64,000 bases of DNA from Nemania diffusa. Taxonomy: Eukaryota > Ascomycota > Sordariomycetes > Xylariales > Xylariaceae. Within the stretch, counting starts at the first letter, position 1, and every line of letters begins with the position of its first letter. Position numbers and translations under genes: made by a program. The DNA lies in the NCBI GenBank assembly GCA_038501195.1, contig JBBPUQ010000004.1:2976001-3040000 (forward strand), read 5' to 3'. Under the pieces are notes generated by a model. The model searched no databases, was not told the origin of the DNA, and saw only the letters and a list, made by a program, of their open reading frames with translations. Of the stretch, positions 47,601 to 59,980 are shown one piece after another.

Positions 47601-48596
47601 GTCCAGTGCCGAGTAACCACTAGAAACCTTGGAATGCTATGAAGTGGGTTGGATAACGTAATATCCACTTATCGAGGCTGGTCCTTTTTCAGCGTAGGCC
47701 GCTTTATTTATTGAGCGCAGGGACAAGTGCAGCGCTGATCTCTTCCTCCACCAGAAAACGGCGCCTTCTACGGAGCGGCCGTTGGACACTTACACTCTGT
47801 ACGTGGGTATGCATGTAGGGACTTACTGCCTTACTTACATTATACTGTACACCAGATACTCGGGTCCCAACACAGTCAGAAGACAGGAGTGGTAAAGACC
47901 GAAAGCCGGGAAAGAGACAATTTTCCTACAAAAGAAAGCACCGCATGCTACAGTGGCAATACGCAGTAGACAGGTGGGTGGTTAATTATGCAACGTAACA
48001 AAACACCCAGCTATCATTTGTCAAATCATTGGATCTATCTACAGACATGTGTAGTAGTAATGGGCTTATGACTAATAACAGTGCTATAACACTGCAAATC
48101 CATGTGTTAACTCTGTGCGTTTTGTTTGATACACACTCGCTCAGTTCCTGTTTTGGAAATCCCCAACTGCCTAAAGCTGTCTTAGACACTTAGGTTCATA
48201 TGTAGGTAGGTAACTAAGGCACCTAAGTGTTAGGTAGTTAGGTAGTGTAGAATCTAGATACAGTGTAGATAGGAGCGTTGTGGCGTAATGTCAATAGGCA
48301 GTGTTACCATCAAGTAGCGTACGGCATCTAATAATGGCATGCAATTACCTATCTGAGTATTTGAAATGGTGGCTCCCGAGTGCCCAGTCCTTCTCCTAGG
48401 CCAATCAAAATTAGGCATCGGGGTCTTACCAGCCTGCAGGATTCACGACCATGGTCTCAAGTCCCTGCATCACGGCTCCCTGCTTACTTTTCACTCATCA
48501 CTCGGTCCAATGGCGCACGTACAAATGTTGGGCATACCTAGCAACCACCACAAGTAAATACCTACCTACAGTACGCATGGAGTTTACCCGTCTTTG

Positions 48597-48640
48597 CCTC
48601 GCGATTGCCTAGCGATAGCCTAGCGAGAGCCTAGCGAGCT
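48597..48640. repeat. 11-bp tandem repeat, three to four copies
   Basis: Consecutive units of the form GCGATTGCCTA, GCGATAGCCTA, GCGAGAGCCTA, then a diverging fourth. It lies in the gene-free region upstream of the two-TM protein. No role is evident. Confidence 0.6.
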
Positions 48641-49854
48641 ACGGCTACGGCACTCTAAGATACCTACTCTGCGTACGCATACGCATATCAATATACGTAG
48701 AGTACCTACATACTGTACCTACCTACATATGCGTAAATGCGCACATCTTCCATCCACCTACGTATAAGGCTCGTCTAAGACTCGTCTAAGACTACGATGC
48801 GTCAAACCAGATACCTTTACCTATTGCAGTAATAGCCGACACAGACAGCATTGTGAGACTGCAGTGTTGAATTGTGTACTTAGTGTTCTACCACGTAATA
48901 TCTAAGTGGGACACGCGGGATGCATGAATACATCACCTATCTAAGTGCACTATCAGTGAGTTATCGTTTTGTCTATATCCATGCTTATCACATGTTGATG
49001 ATAATGGGTACAGAGTACTATGTATGTATGTTCTGCAAAAACAAAAAGTCCGGATAAGCTTATTCGTCCTCATTTGTTCTCTCTCTCGATTTGCTGAGAC
49101 TGGGAGAGAGAGACTGTGAGACGTGAAATGTCAAATAGGCAAGGCCGATTTCACGCTTAGACGGGGTCTGCATGGGTCATGTCAGCAAAGCGAGCCTTGG
49201 TCATGCAACTAAGCATTCGAGGATTCCACTCTTCAGGCTTCAGGCTTCAGACATCAATGCTCTGCACTGGGCATGTCGAGTACCTCTGCTGCACGTAACC
49301 GACAACCGAGTGGGCGTGGCGTACAGATGTAGGGTTGCAGGCTATCTACAGTAGGTAAGTCATGCATGCGTGGTATGCTACTACATATACGTGTAGGTCC
49401 TACAAGTATGTATATACTAGTTCTGAAGTACCGCGGCCGGGGAGGGATCGATCTGGGATGGCCGAAAATTTCAAATCGTGAAATGCAGACTTAGCTACTT
49501 GCAGAAGAGTCGACCCCCCATGAGTACAAAGGCAAGTAATATCACGTAAACAGTAGGAAGATAAGCGCTACATGTCAATTGTACAGTCTTCCCTGTTGGT
49601 TTCATGATATACGTCCCCTCCATACTAACAGCAATACATCCACTACATACAGACTTACATACATAGGTACTCGGTTGCTCTCGTGAGATATATAGTCCTA
49701 CCAGGCACCCATCCCTCCATCTATCAAACATACCCCAGGTCTCTCTCCATCTCGAACCCCGAAGTTACACACATCGACACTCTCTACTACCAGCTCGACC
49801 CTTTCGTCGCAACAACTACAACATAGAAAGAAAGACATCACACCTATACCCAAC

Positions 49855-50256
49855 ATGTCTTCAACAATGACAATGACCCAGACCATGACTCCTTTGGAGC
49901 GAACCCGGTCTCGGTCAAACTCGGGATCTAAGGGCCGCCGCACACGCGTGCATTTCGAGATCGAAGATGCGACGCCTGAGTTCTACGGCTCTAAGTGGAT
50001 CGACTTCCTATCTCTCTACTCGGGCTCGTCAAGCTTCGAGGTTGCCATCGCGGCGCTGTGCTCTCTCGGCCTATTCGTGGCCGTTGGGCAAGGAATCCTA
50101 GAAGGCCCCCAGCTAGGCATAGTCGCCGTCCTCATCCTCGCGTCTATCCTCCACTGGGGTTTGATGTTCCTATTCTCGGGACCCCAGTCTCGCAAGAACG
50201 ACACTCGTACGTTGCCTTTACCGAAGAAAAAGATAAAAGTTATGAAAACTGACTGA
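49855..50256 (+). CDS. Small two-pass membrane protein, unassigned
   Basis: 133 residues, single exon, with a good start context (CCCAACATGTCT). The family is not recognised. The N terminus is Thr/Met-rich, then Ser/Arg-rich and basic (ERTRSRSNSGSKGRRTRVHF), likely cytosolic. Two hydrophobic helices follow: about residues 60-82 (FEVAIAALCSLGLFVAVGQG) and about 86-108 (QLGIVAVLILASILHWGLMF). The C terminus is Lys-rich (LPLPKKKIKVMKT) and could act as an ER-retention-like basic tail, though this is a guess. Two clean TM helices with basic ends make a random frame unlikely. No neighbour suggests a pathway. Confidence 0.65.
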   Translation: MSSTMTMTQTMTPLERTRSRSNSGSKGRRTRVHFEIEDATPEFYGSKWIDFLSLYSGSSSFEVAIAALCSLGLFVAVGQGILEGPQLGIVAVLILASILHWGLMFLFSGPQSRKNDTRTLPLPKKKIKVMKTD

Positions 50257-52831
50257 CCTTCTTAGCCCTCTCCCGTCTGCGGTAGGGAAACGATTACATA
50301 TAGCTGGGCATACGCCCAGTATCAGCAAACAATGCGCGCACACATGCACACATTGATTAGCACCAACTCACACTTATACCCAATACTTTTCACCATCCAT
50401 CACACTTACGGATAGACTCGTCGCTGGTTTTTCTTTATACGGGACTCGGGAGGGGCACATTCAGGGGTTACACGGCGTTGCAGGATATATCTCTTTTTGC
50501 CATTCAATTTTCATAGATACCAAGACTGATGCTAGACGCACGTTTACATTCTTCGAAAAGACTAGACTAGGATGGCATCTTATAGGGTCAGTTTGCATGG
50601 AATGGCATAGGATTGCCAAACGCGGGCATTGAGGGAAAGGAGAGCGGGAGAATATTTATTGCTCACTACTTACCTGCGGGAAGTATATCTCTCAACATGG
50701 GGGGGGAGCACAGATACGACGATTACGGAATAGTTGCTTGAACAGTCAACAGCTAGACTACCAAGGATTAGGTCTCAATGGTCTGCCTACAATAAACATA
50801 CATTTTCGTCCAACGAATTATATCACTGTCCTTTATTTTCTTGCGGCGCACTTCCTATTAAGTTCGTAACTCCGAGAGCTTCTACCTTTCGAGCCTTGAG
50901 ATCCTCGAATTCGTCCAAGTATAGATGGATAGAGTGAATAGCTTCATAATTTGCCTTGCTCTTAATACAGTTTGAAGTAACTTGGTCGGCATGAGGCGGC
51001 CTCATAGCATTAAGAGTTATGGTGTGGAATCAGTCTTTTCGGCTTTAATAGCCAATATCCCCGAAATCACTCCACGACGAACAATCCTGCTGACTTTAGG
51101 GACATACGCAAACAGCAACACCCAATGTCGATAAGAAATAACCTAGCAAATACTCAACTCTTCCAAGTAAGCGTTATTGCATTACCACGAATCCCGACCA
51201 TAGACGTTAAAACTACCGTAATAATCGTCATCACGTGAAAAGACGCTATAGAGCCGAGAGGAAACCCCGGTAAATATAGTATTGAAGATCTACCTATCTA
51301 CATCGCGGCGTCAGTGCCGTCTCCAGAAGCGGGCATGCAGAACGGCACTACTCCGACGGGGGTGGTTTTTCTCCGCTCCCCCTGTAATGCAAGGACCTTC
51401 AGCACACGGCACACACAACTGCCCCTTTGAGGGACCCGATCTCTGGGCATGAATCCCATACAGGAATGCGATCTAGACGGTTTATATCGCTTCTTCAAGT
51501 CTAGGGCAGTTTAGACTAATAAGCCTGCCTATTCCGCGGCGCTCCTACCACGGCTCTTGAGTTCACTGAGCTAAAGAGACGGGATGCGATTCCTAGATGA
51601 AAAGGATAAGTTCTCACAGCCATTTCTCTCACAAGCTAATATGTAGGAGGACAGTAACGAAGTGATCGAGCTACATTGTCGGCCCCCAAGCGGCTCTTAT
51701 ACAGCCGTCATCGTCTTTACCGATGCCAGTAGAGCTCATGCTACGACGAGTTGATCAGTGCTAGAGCCATCATCCACGGAAGCCAAGAGACTCTCCATTG
51801 TTAAGAGACCCTATCTATTCATTATGTATATAACGACACCTATCTTGCGATATATCTTGTCGTAGTCGTAGAACAGGACTTCAACAATCGAGCCCACCTT
51901 GAAAGTGTGATTTCATGAGTCGTGTCTATTAGTGCCCCTTTGAGCCCCTATATCCTTCAGCTTCGCTTCAGCATGAAGACATCAACTTCGTTCCTGCCCG
52001 CGGCAGGCCTACAGATAGTAGATAGGCTCGTGGTGGTGCTAGCAAGCAGCATGATAACTATGTAGCGTCTCGGCCATAACGCGTCGCTCCTCGCCAACAG
52101 TTTCCCCGCCGGCGGCCGTGACACACGGCGATAAAGGTAGTAGGACGGCCTCGGTGTTCTCAATTTCGACGTCGCGCAGAGGCTAATCCTATGCAATACT
52201 GGCAACCTCGTCTGCGAGGGCACCCTATGCGTCGCCAGTGCCTATCTGAGCTACACGTCAGGTGTGCTAGCGGGCGTTAGCTTCATTGTGAGTAACTTAA
52301 GATGACAGGGACTGTCAGGATGGTGAGGCAAGGTAGTGTAGTCCAGTTACCTCTCCCTTTTTTAGCGATTTTGAAAAAGTGATAAAAATAATGATATATC
52401 GAACCCCTTAGCAACTTATAAATATTTTATTCGCATAATCCAATAGATATGTTAAGTCGATAGGTCGGACAAGGGTTTTGCTAGGGTTCTGTGCTTATGG
52501 ATCGTCTACCTAGATCGTCTGGATCGTCCTAGCCGTCTCCACACGTGGCAGTGATGCCTGCGCAGCAATTCGTTCAATTTTGTATCTATACATAGCACTT
52601 ATTATTTCGCCTTACTCAAACGTCATGGGGCATATTGGTTTAAGTAGGCTGCGTGAGGAGGCAGAGCAGTAGGCTGTACAATAACATTGTGTTCTGCCTA
52701 GGTCCAGGCCGGTCGCTATCCTTTCCTTTGTTTCTTTTCTCATCACATGCTCACGTGCACACCGATGAAGCATTTTGCATTTCAGTCCTCTTAGTCTCGT
52801 GCGTATACTAGCTAGCGAGCTCCCCGCCACG
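50257..52831. other. Intergenic region with possible retroelement debris
   Basis: About 2.6 kb. The first part is the 3' region of the two-TM gene. From about 51300 to 52300 the GC content is higher and short stretches read like protein interrupted by stops, including a segment around 51700-51810 that faintly resembles a Ty1/copia RNase H domain. No intact gene could be supported. The last few hundred bases should be the promoter and 5' UTR of the STAND gene. Confidence 0.5.
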
Positions 52832-55800
52832 ATGAGGGGCCAGCAGCCATCGAGTGCGCCCGAGAAGAAGTTGCCGGGAGGGAAAATGTCCATGAAGGAG
52901 ATTTGGGCCGAGGCTGCTAAATCATTCGAGGATATATGCGGTAAATCGCTGCAAAATGGCGACATGAAGAACTTTGACGATGTGCGAATAAAAATCGAGA
53001 GCGGTGACAACGCGGGCACTGGTGATGGCCCAGATCCTAGATGGGACAAGGCAAAGAGCATAGGGCTCGAGTCTCTTAAGTATCTGAAATTGCTCGTTGG
53101 CGCCGCCTCTCAAGCCTCTTCGTTAGTATGTCTGCATTGTAGCATGTTCTTGCTCGCGTATCTAGTGCCTGGTTCCGTGCTTACCTGGCGCCGATAGATC
53201 CCTCTACCATCATTTGCGGTTAGCATCACAAGCAATGCCTTGTACTTTGTATTCGACATTCCCCAGGCCATCCATGACTACAACGATGCCATCAACGAGG
53301 TCTTCGGCAAAATATCTTTGGCACTTTCCAAGTTCAAAATCTACGAGTCGATGGACAACCAAAACATTGACTCACTGCTCATTGAGAATATACACCGTGT
53401 CATGATTACCTTTGTCCAACTATGTGCCCACGTTGTTCAATACAAGCAGGGTCGCAAGCGAGATCGCCTCAAACAAAAGGCCAAGAAGTCGATCTTCGAC
53501 GATGACTCGGGCCTATCCGACAAAATGACCGAGTTTGAGCTGGCTGTGCAGCAAACGCGCGATATCGAAGGGACTATCACGCTCGCCACAGTGGTTGACT
53601 CGAGGCAGGATATCAAAATGATACTCGAAAAATGTCTCAGTTTTGGCAGGACGACCGAAGAGACACACAAGGGGGTGCAATCCCTTAGCGACGACGCCGA
53701 CCGTATCAAGACACTCGTCAAGATCCGTGACACCCTTAATGTGCAGTCGACAGTGCGGCTCGATACCAAGACCACGCAGACATGCTCAGATATTTATCGC
53801 AATTGCCTCAACGGCACCGGTTCGTGGATATGGACGCACCCAGCCTATAGCGCCTGGACAGCGACCAATGATAAAGATGCTTCACACGTGCTCCTCTTGT
53901 CAGGGCCACCATCCTCAGGCAAGACCTTAGCCGCCTCTCATATCACGAAAAAGCTCGAGGGGTTGCAAGGACGGAAGTACGTAGCGCACTATTTCTTCCC
54001 CACTAGCGCTGGGAAATCCGACGATGAAAAGAACCCCATTCAGTCTGCCATAAAATACATGGCTTTCCAGATCGCGCGCGTCGATAACACTGTATTAAAG
54101 GCGCTGGGCAAAGCGTGCGACGCAAACGCCAGCGCATTCCGCAGCTCGGCGAACCTAGAGAACCTGTGGGGAGAGCTGAAGATTGGAACCTCCGGGTCGG
54201 GGGCATGGTACTATTTTGTATTTGACGGGCTTGAGAATCTGCCAGACAGGCAAGTTGAGATGCTTCTGAAGTTCCTTCTAAGTCCAAAAATGGCTGGTGA
54301 ATCGGCCGGGCGCGTGCGCTTTCTCCTCGGCGGAACAGACAATATGTTCGCCAACATACCGAAAGATGAGATTGGAAACACAGCACGGATTCGGATGGAA
54401 CAGCACAGTATAGCTGATATGCGTATTATCATTGATGACGCTCTCAACAGCCAGGAAATGATGAAGAATGCAAAACCTAATTCGAATCAGCAAAAGGCAA
54501 AAGACAAGATTATCGAGAAACTACCCAAAAATGCTAAAGGAAGCTACTATTTATTGCAGCTTGAGCTCGACGAAGTCGTTCGCTTATTGAGCACGAGGAG
54601 GGCGCCCAAGGAACTGGAGCGCATGTTAGACCAGAAGGCGAGTAGTCATGAGGTCGCCATCAAAAAACTACAGCGGTCCTTGATGGCGGAGGAGATTAGC
54701 GAGCTGAATGAATTGCTGAAGTGGGTGCTGTTCAGCAAGTCTCCCATGAATTTAGATCAGCTTGAGGCGGCAATGGTAAGTCTGCTTAATCGATGCGACT
54801 CTACTCGGTTTTGCATGTGTTAATCAAGAGCATAAAGTTCCTGTACTCGAGCACAGAGTCTCTCGCATCCCTACAGTATATCATCAAGAACAAGTATTCC
54901 GCCGTTCTCAGACTCGAGGGCACAAACGTCTACGGGCAGGACGGGATCAAGGACTACCTCTCTAAAGAGGAAGACAGCCTCGGCAAGTCGTCGCACTCCA
55001 AAGACCGGCCCACGATCAGCATGACCATCACCATCAACAACGTCGACCAGGAACTCTGCGGACACTTCCTCTGGGACCTCGCACACAAGGCGATCCGGGA
55101 CAAATTCGTTTTCGACTTTGACGCCAGCTCCGACCCGCTTCTGCACGGCGGCAAGCTCGCCATCGCTGTCGACGAGTTCAAGGCGCACCACACTATCGTG
55201 ACGCGCGCCTTCGAATTCCTCGGCCGTGCACCAGCGGACCAGACACGCGACATCGGGGAGTACCTCGTGCGCTGGCTGCCGCACCACCTGAGCCGCCTAC
55301 GCCACCTCGAGGACGAGGAGAAGGGGGAGTTGGCGCCGCATCAGAAGCTTGAGATCGGGCGGAATCTGTACGCACTATTCCAGAACGAGAAGCTGCTTAG
55401 CCGCCACAGGGCGAGTTTCGAGAAGACGTTCTGGACGGCGCGCGGGATGGAGGATGTCCGGAAGTGGCTCATGGATCCGGCGGTGGTGCGGAAGCTAGAT
55501 AGGAAGTGGAGGGACAAGGTGCAGTCCGCCGTTAGCCCGACGAGGGGCTATCTAGAAGAGTTCGTGAAAATAGTCGTCACGGGCTTCTTGCAGGATAGGA
55601 GTTGGGACGTCCGTAACGCTTCTAGTTGGATTGTGGAATTCATGATGGCCGTAAGTATCTCATAACCAGCTTGCTAGATCACGGTATCGTTGAAGATGTG
55701 ACTTATAGTTTTACTAACTATTTGGTACGAACAGGATGGCACGACACCGCATGTCTCTAAGCCGCTCGGTGCTGGTGCTGATGACGCAAGCTCTTCCAGT

Positions 55801-58022
55801 TCGCTTTCCTCATCAGCCAATGATAATGCTGAGATCGACTGGGAGCGTTTAAGTACCTGGTGTCAGGATTTCCTCGGGCTAGACTCGAATGTGAACTCCC
55901 TCTGGTATGAGCGGCTCGCTGCGGCGGCGGCCTTACGGGGCTCCCCTGCCGATGTCGTCCGATCACTCTACGGGCGCGCCCTCGAGAAGGAAAACCCTAG
56001 CTGGCTATGCCATAGCGGCTTGGGGAGAGTACATTTTAGGCAGTACAGGACGTCGGACGCCATCAGGGAGGTAGAGGAAGCACTACGAATAGCAGAACAA
56101 AAGGACGCTGTGCCTAAACCGAAGAAGAGTGATCTCATGGATTTGCATTTGTTGTTAGGGAGATTCTATTACGAGGCAGATGATACAGAAGAAGCGGCCG
56201 ATCAATACTCGGTTGCGTGGCGGGATGGGGACGGCGAGCAGGCGGAAAAGGGACAGCTGGGATATTTAAAATCGATCCTGAATCTTTCGTACATAGAGGG
56301 GAAGAGAGAAATGCTAGAGCAGGCATTGGACCTGCACGGCGAGGAAAGGAAGATAGTGCGTCTCATGAGGATGATCGCGAGAGACGTGGACCACGATGCT
56401 ATTGTTTCGAAGATGTTCTCTTCGGCAAAAGAGAGTCCGGAGCTCTTGAGAGAGATCGTGCATGCCATGGAGAGAGCGACGAAGGCCGCGTTTGCCGAAG
56501 ACCGCACCGCCGAGGTGCTTGCTGACGACCGCTTCATCGAAGATGAATACTGCGGCATGCTCCTCTACGACATGGGTGTCGCCGCATATAGTTACAAGGT
56601 GTCGCCCGAGGGCACCGAGCCTATTGATGAAGCACTGAAGCTATGGAGGAAAAGCCGCGACCAGCTCTCCAACGTCGGCGGTCGCAATGCTTATAGCGCA
56701 CGACGAAGCGCCACGACAGCGCTGGCTAAACACTACTTTCAGAGTGTATGTGACTTTCTAACTTGCTTCTTTGTTTCTTTCGGAGGGTTGAGGACTAAAC
56801 GGTACCATGTCAAGAAGATTTACTCCTGTTTGCTTGCATATGCTTCTAAAACCCTCAACCCTCAATATTGTCTGCTGTAGTGGCGATTGCTGATTCCTAA
56901 TCTTTGTAGATGCTGGATGGGCAGTACCTAGATCACCTCGACGAGCTATCTAAGTTAGCTAACGATAGCTCTGAAACCTTCCTCAGCGACCCGCCGGGGT
57001 TCCTAAGCGCATTCTACGCGCTGTGCGACAAGAAGGAGGAATCGAAGTCGGTGCTTTTGCAGCGGATGAGGCAAGCATTGCACATACTCTTCGACGATAC
57101 GCCCGACAACGACTTCTCAGGGTACCTCATCCTCCAAAAGACACTAGAGCAACACCAAGATTTCAGGAACTCGGTCATTGCCCTATCCCTGGTCGGCCAG
57201 GCTGATCTTGTCACCGAGTGTCTATGTTTCGAGCCCGAGGATATTCCTGACGAAGATGGCGTGAATAAAGAACAGGTGCTGGAAACGGTTAACAGACTTG
57301 CCAAGGAAACGATCCGGGAGGTTAAAGCCCAAGTCCTAGATGCTCCACGACAAGCCGAACGTATCAAAGCTGCTAAAGCACACGTAGACTCTCTCGTAGC
57401 TGCTGCCAAACCCGAGTCCAAACCAAGAGCCTACAGCGACAACGCCACCATCGAAGAAGACGAGGGCGATGACAAAGGCAAGCCAACCCCCGCAGACCCG
57501 AACGCAGACACGGCGCTCCGCGTGTTGCTAGAGCGTATAGGCTCCCTGCAGGCCATGCACAGCCCCGAGATCGACGCGAAAGCCCTCCGGCGGATCTGGT
57601 TCTGCGACGGGCGCGACGCGGACGGGAACCCCTGCAAGATCGAGCACGACCTCGAGACGGAGATGTTCCACTGCGTGTACTGCTCGAACCAGGACTTCTG
57701 CGGCGACTGCCTGCGACGCCTACGGGACCCGGCCTCCGAGGTCGAGATCACGGCGTGCAGCGACCGGCACCGCTGGCTGCGGGTGCCGCCGCTCGGAGAG
57801 GATATATATGTCGGCTCTAAGGCGAAAATCGTGCGCGTGCCGACCGTGAAGGCACTGGAGGGGGACGAGAGGATCTTGGATATCTATTATGATGAAGATG
57901 GAGGCGACGAGATCAAGGTAGAGGCGTGGCTCGAGATGTTGGCGGTGGAATGGGGCATATCGGTTGCGGCGTTGAGGGGGCAAGCGGCGCAATCTGACGA
58001 GAGTGAGGGCGACCGTGGATGA
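52832..58022 (+). CDS. STAND/NLR-like protein: Goodbye domain, P-loop NTPase, TPR-like repeats, ZZ-like zinc finger
   Basis: Fungal relatives act as signal-transducing NTPases in non-self recognition or heterokaryon incompatibility; the role here is inferred. Five exons are read: 52832-53121, 53224-54775, 54838-55650, 55735-56745 and 56910-58022. The introns are 102, 62, 84 and 164 bp, giving 1592 residues. The N-terminal Goodbye-like helical domain (about 18-135) starts MSMKEIWAEAAKSFEDICGK and runs past FVFDIPQAIHDYNDAINEV. The NTPase has Walker A GPPSSGKT (about 324-331), Walker B YFVFDGLENL (about 431) and a following RVRFLLGG strand. Helical regions come next, then TPR-like units (WLCHSGLGRVHFRQYRTSDA, DLHLLLGRFYYEADDTEEAA) at about 970-1060. 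A Cys-rich module at about 1450-1515 has FHCVYCSNQDFCGDCLRR. The exon 3 acceptor could be nine bases upstream (three more residues), and the Met 19 codons upstream of the chosen start is an alternative. The first donor GTTAGT was preferred because it alone keeps frame. Confidence 0.87.
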
Positions 58023-58313
58023 GAGATATGGGCGAAAACGATAGCACACCATTACCACTACCCTCTCTACTCAAAACGAGTCTTCTTTGAATAGGTTGTT
58101 GCCAATTATACCCAAGACGCAGGAATTTCGAATTTCTCATAGATATATATAACCATCTACCACTTACTTTTCTAGCCTTGCACCTCAACTAACGGCGCTT
58201 GTTAGATTACTTATACATGAGTTATATAGCGATGGGTCCTCTCTTGTTTGTGTCTGGTCAGCTTCAGGTCTCGCTGTTGAAGCGAGGGGCGACTGGAGCT
58301 CTCCTCACCATCC

Positions 58314-59980
58314 CTACACGATTGGAGCATAGAAGCTAAATTTGCCGAAAGGGTCGTACTTCTGTTTCAAAGCTTTTAGTCGTTCCTGGCGCCATTGTTC
58401 GTGTCCATACCAGTTCTTCATAGTCTCGTCTCCGAAAGCGTAGTTCACATATGTATGTAACTCCTCCTGGCCGCTACCTTCATAGAGTATTCGGCGAAGA
58501 CTTTCGCCTAGCTCCGCGGCGGTCTTGTCGAGTGCTGGAGTGTCTGGCGCGTAGGTCAGTAAGGGGGAGACAAGAAGGTTCGCTTCTCTATTCGGAAACG
58601 CGGTTTGATCGCTAGGTATAGCTTTGACACCCTGTAGCGAATAACCCTCAAACAGGAAGAGTGAACCGTTCAGCGCCGGGGTTGTCTTAATGGCAGATGC
58701 AAATAGGTCGTAGACTTGTCGCTGTGCAGCAATGTTGTATGTTTGGAGATCAATAGGGAAGCGCATGTTGACCAATCCGACTTTTTGGCACGGAGGTGCG
58801 TCGTTCGAGTTGCCAGTCCAAGCCGGGAGGTCTGTATAGTATCCGCCAGCAGCATCGGTAGCAAGTGGCCCAAGACCGTGAAACGGCTCAGTGTAGACTG
58901 AATCGACAGTGGAAACTCCCTCTTGGAGGATGAAGAACATGATTAATGGCTTGTAGGCTGTTAGCTTGGCAAGGTAAGACACAACCCATTGTCGCACATA
59001 CCTTATCAGGGTCAAGAGCAGGATTATTAAAAAAGAACGAGTAGTTCATGATGTAAATGGGTTGTGTCCCATTCTTGAGAAGGTAGTTGTTTATCGCTTC
59101 GTATAGGCCTTCAACTTTGTCTCCTGTAAAAATAAAACTTGCGTATGCCCACTCAGGATATTTGACATCGTATATTTTGGAGGTAACAGACGTCACAATC
59201 CCGAAATTGTGTCCAGCCCCTTGCATTGCCCACCAAAGATCGGAATTTTCGTCGATTATCTGGAGATCACCATTTGCAAGGACGATGTTCATCGATACGA
59301 ACTGGTCGGAGATGAGCCCATGGCGTCCTTGCAAGAAGCCATGGCCACCACCCAGACCGGGCCCAAGTATACTGGTGCACTCACAACCGCCGGTCACTAC
59401 TTCGTTAGCTAACCCCTTTTCTCTCTAGGGATTGATAGGTCTTGGACTTACCTGTCTGCTTCCCTTGGGCCCAGAGACTATCCGTGACCGTCTTAGACAA
59501 CGTCCCGCCGCCGATCTTGGCTGTTGTCCCATCGTGTGCTATTTCGACACCACTCAGCTGGTTTAACCATATCTCAATTCCGCTATGGAGTTCCTTAACT
59601 GTTGTGATAGCTCCGTGGCCACCGTTGACCGCTAGAAAAGATATATTCTGCGAGTTGGCATACTTCACCTATATTTTGATTAGTAAGCTCGGATGAAAAC
59701 ATAATGGTTCAAGGGAGTTTACCGTCTCGACTACATCGTTTTCTACGCTAGGGACGACGACGATGTTAATATTCGGGGTGTCTAGTACGGACCAGCGTGT
59801 TGTGGCCTGGGCATATCCGGTCGAGCCCGGGGAGAAAATCTTAGCGCCGGCTGAGAGCCTTTCTTGAAGTGCTGTGGTGATGTCTTGTCGGGGGCACAAG
59901 CCCCAAAAATTATTGTGTGCAGAAAGATTTCGACAGGTGGATGATAAAGCCCATGCGAACACGGCCGCTGCTACCTCCAT
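58314..59980 (-). CDS. FAD-linked oxidase (PCMH/BBE family), possibly bicovalently flavinylated
   Basis: Flavin oxidase of the berberine-bridge/6-hydroxynicotine-oxidase type. Four exons are read: 59980-59723, 59668-59452, 59399-59002 and 58949-58314. The introns are 54, 52 and 52 bp, giving 502 residues. The FAD_binding_4 domain has VPSVENDVVETVKYANSQN, then LAVNGGHGA with H104, the usual site of covalent FAD. VTGGCECTSILGPGLGGGHG supplies C164 at the spacing of the second flavin-linked Cys in BBE-type oxidases. The BBE-type C-terminal segment (WYGHEQWRQERLKALKQKYD then PFGKFSFYAP) closes the protein. The N terminus (MEVAAAVFAWALSS) is weakly hydrophobic and may not be a true signal peptide. 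The substrate is unknown; relatives act on sugars, alkaloids or secondary metabolites, but no biosynthetic cluster is seen. It is convergent with the STAND gene, with 291 bp between stops. Confidence 0.88.

Larger units (their letters stand above)
46433..49854. other. Gene-free region with transposon remains (about 3.4 kb)
   Basis: It contains a MITE at 47114-47342 and a reverse-transcriptase-like relic next to it. There are TAGGTA/CCTA clusters around 48200-48250 and 48560-48730, an 11-bp tandem array at 48597-48640 and a short CTCGTCTAAGA duplication near 48770. No intact gene is supported. The last 200 bp should be the promoter of the small membrane protein at 49855. Confidence 0.6.

Noticed and set aside
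51298..51498. 66-codon minus-strand frame with several Cys
   Set aside because: Too short and unlike any family I know; may be part of decayed repeat DNA.
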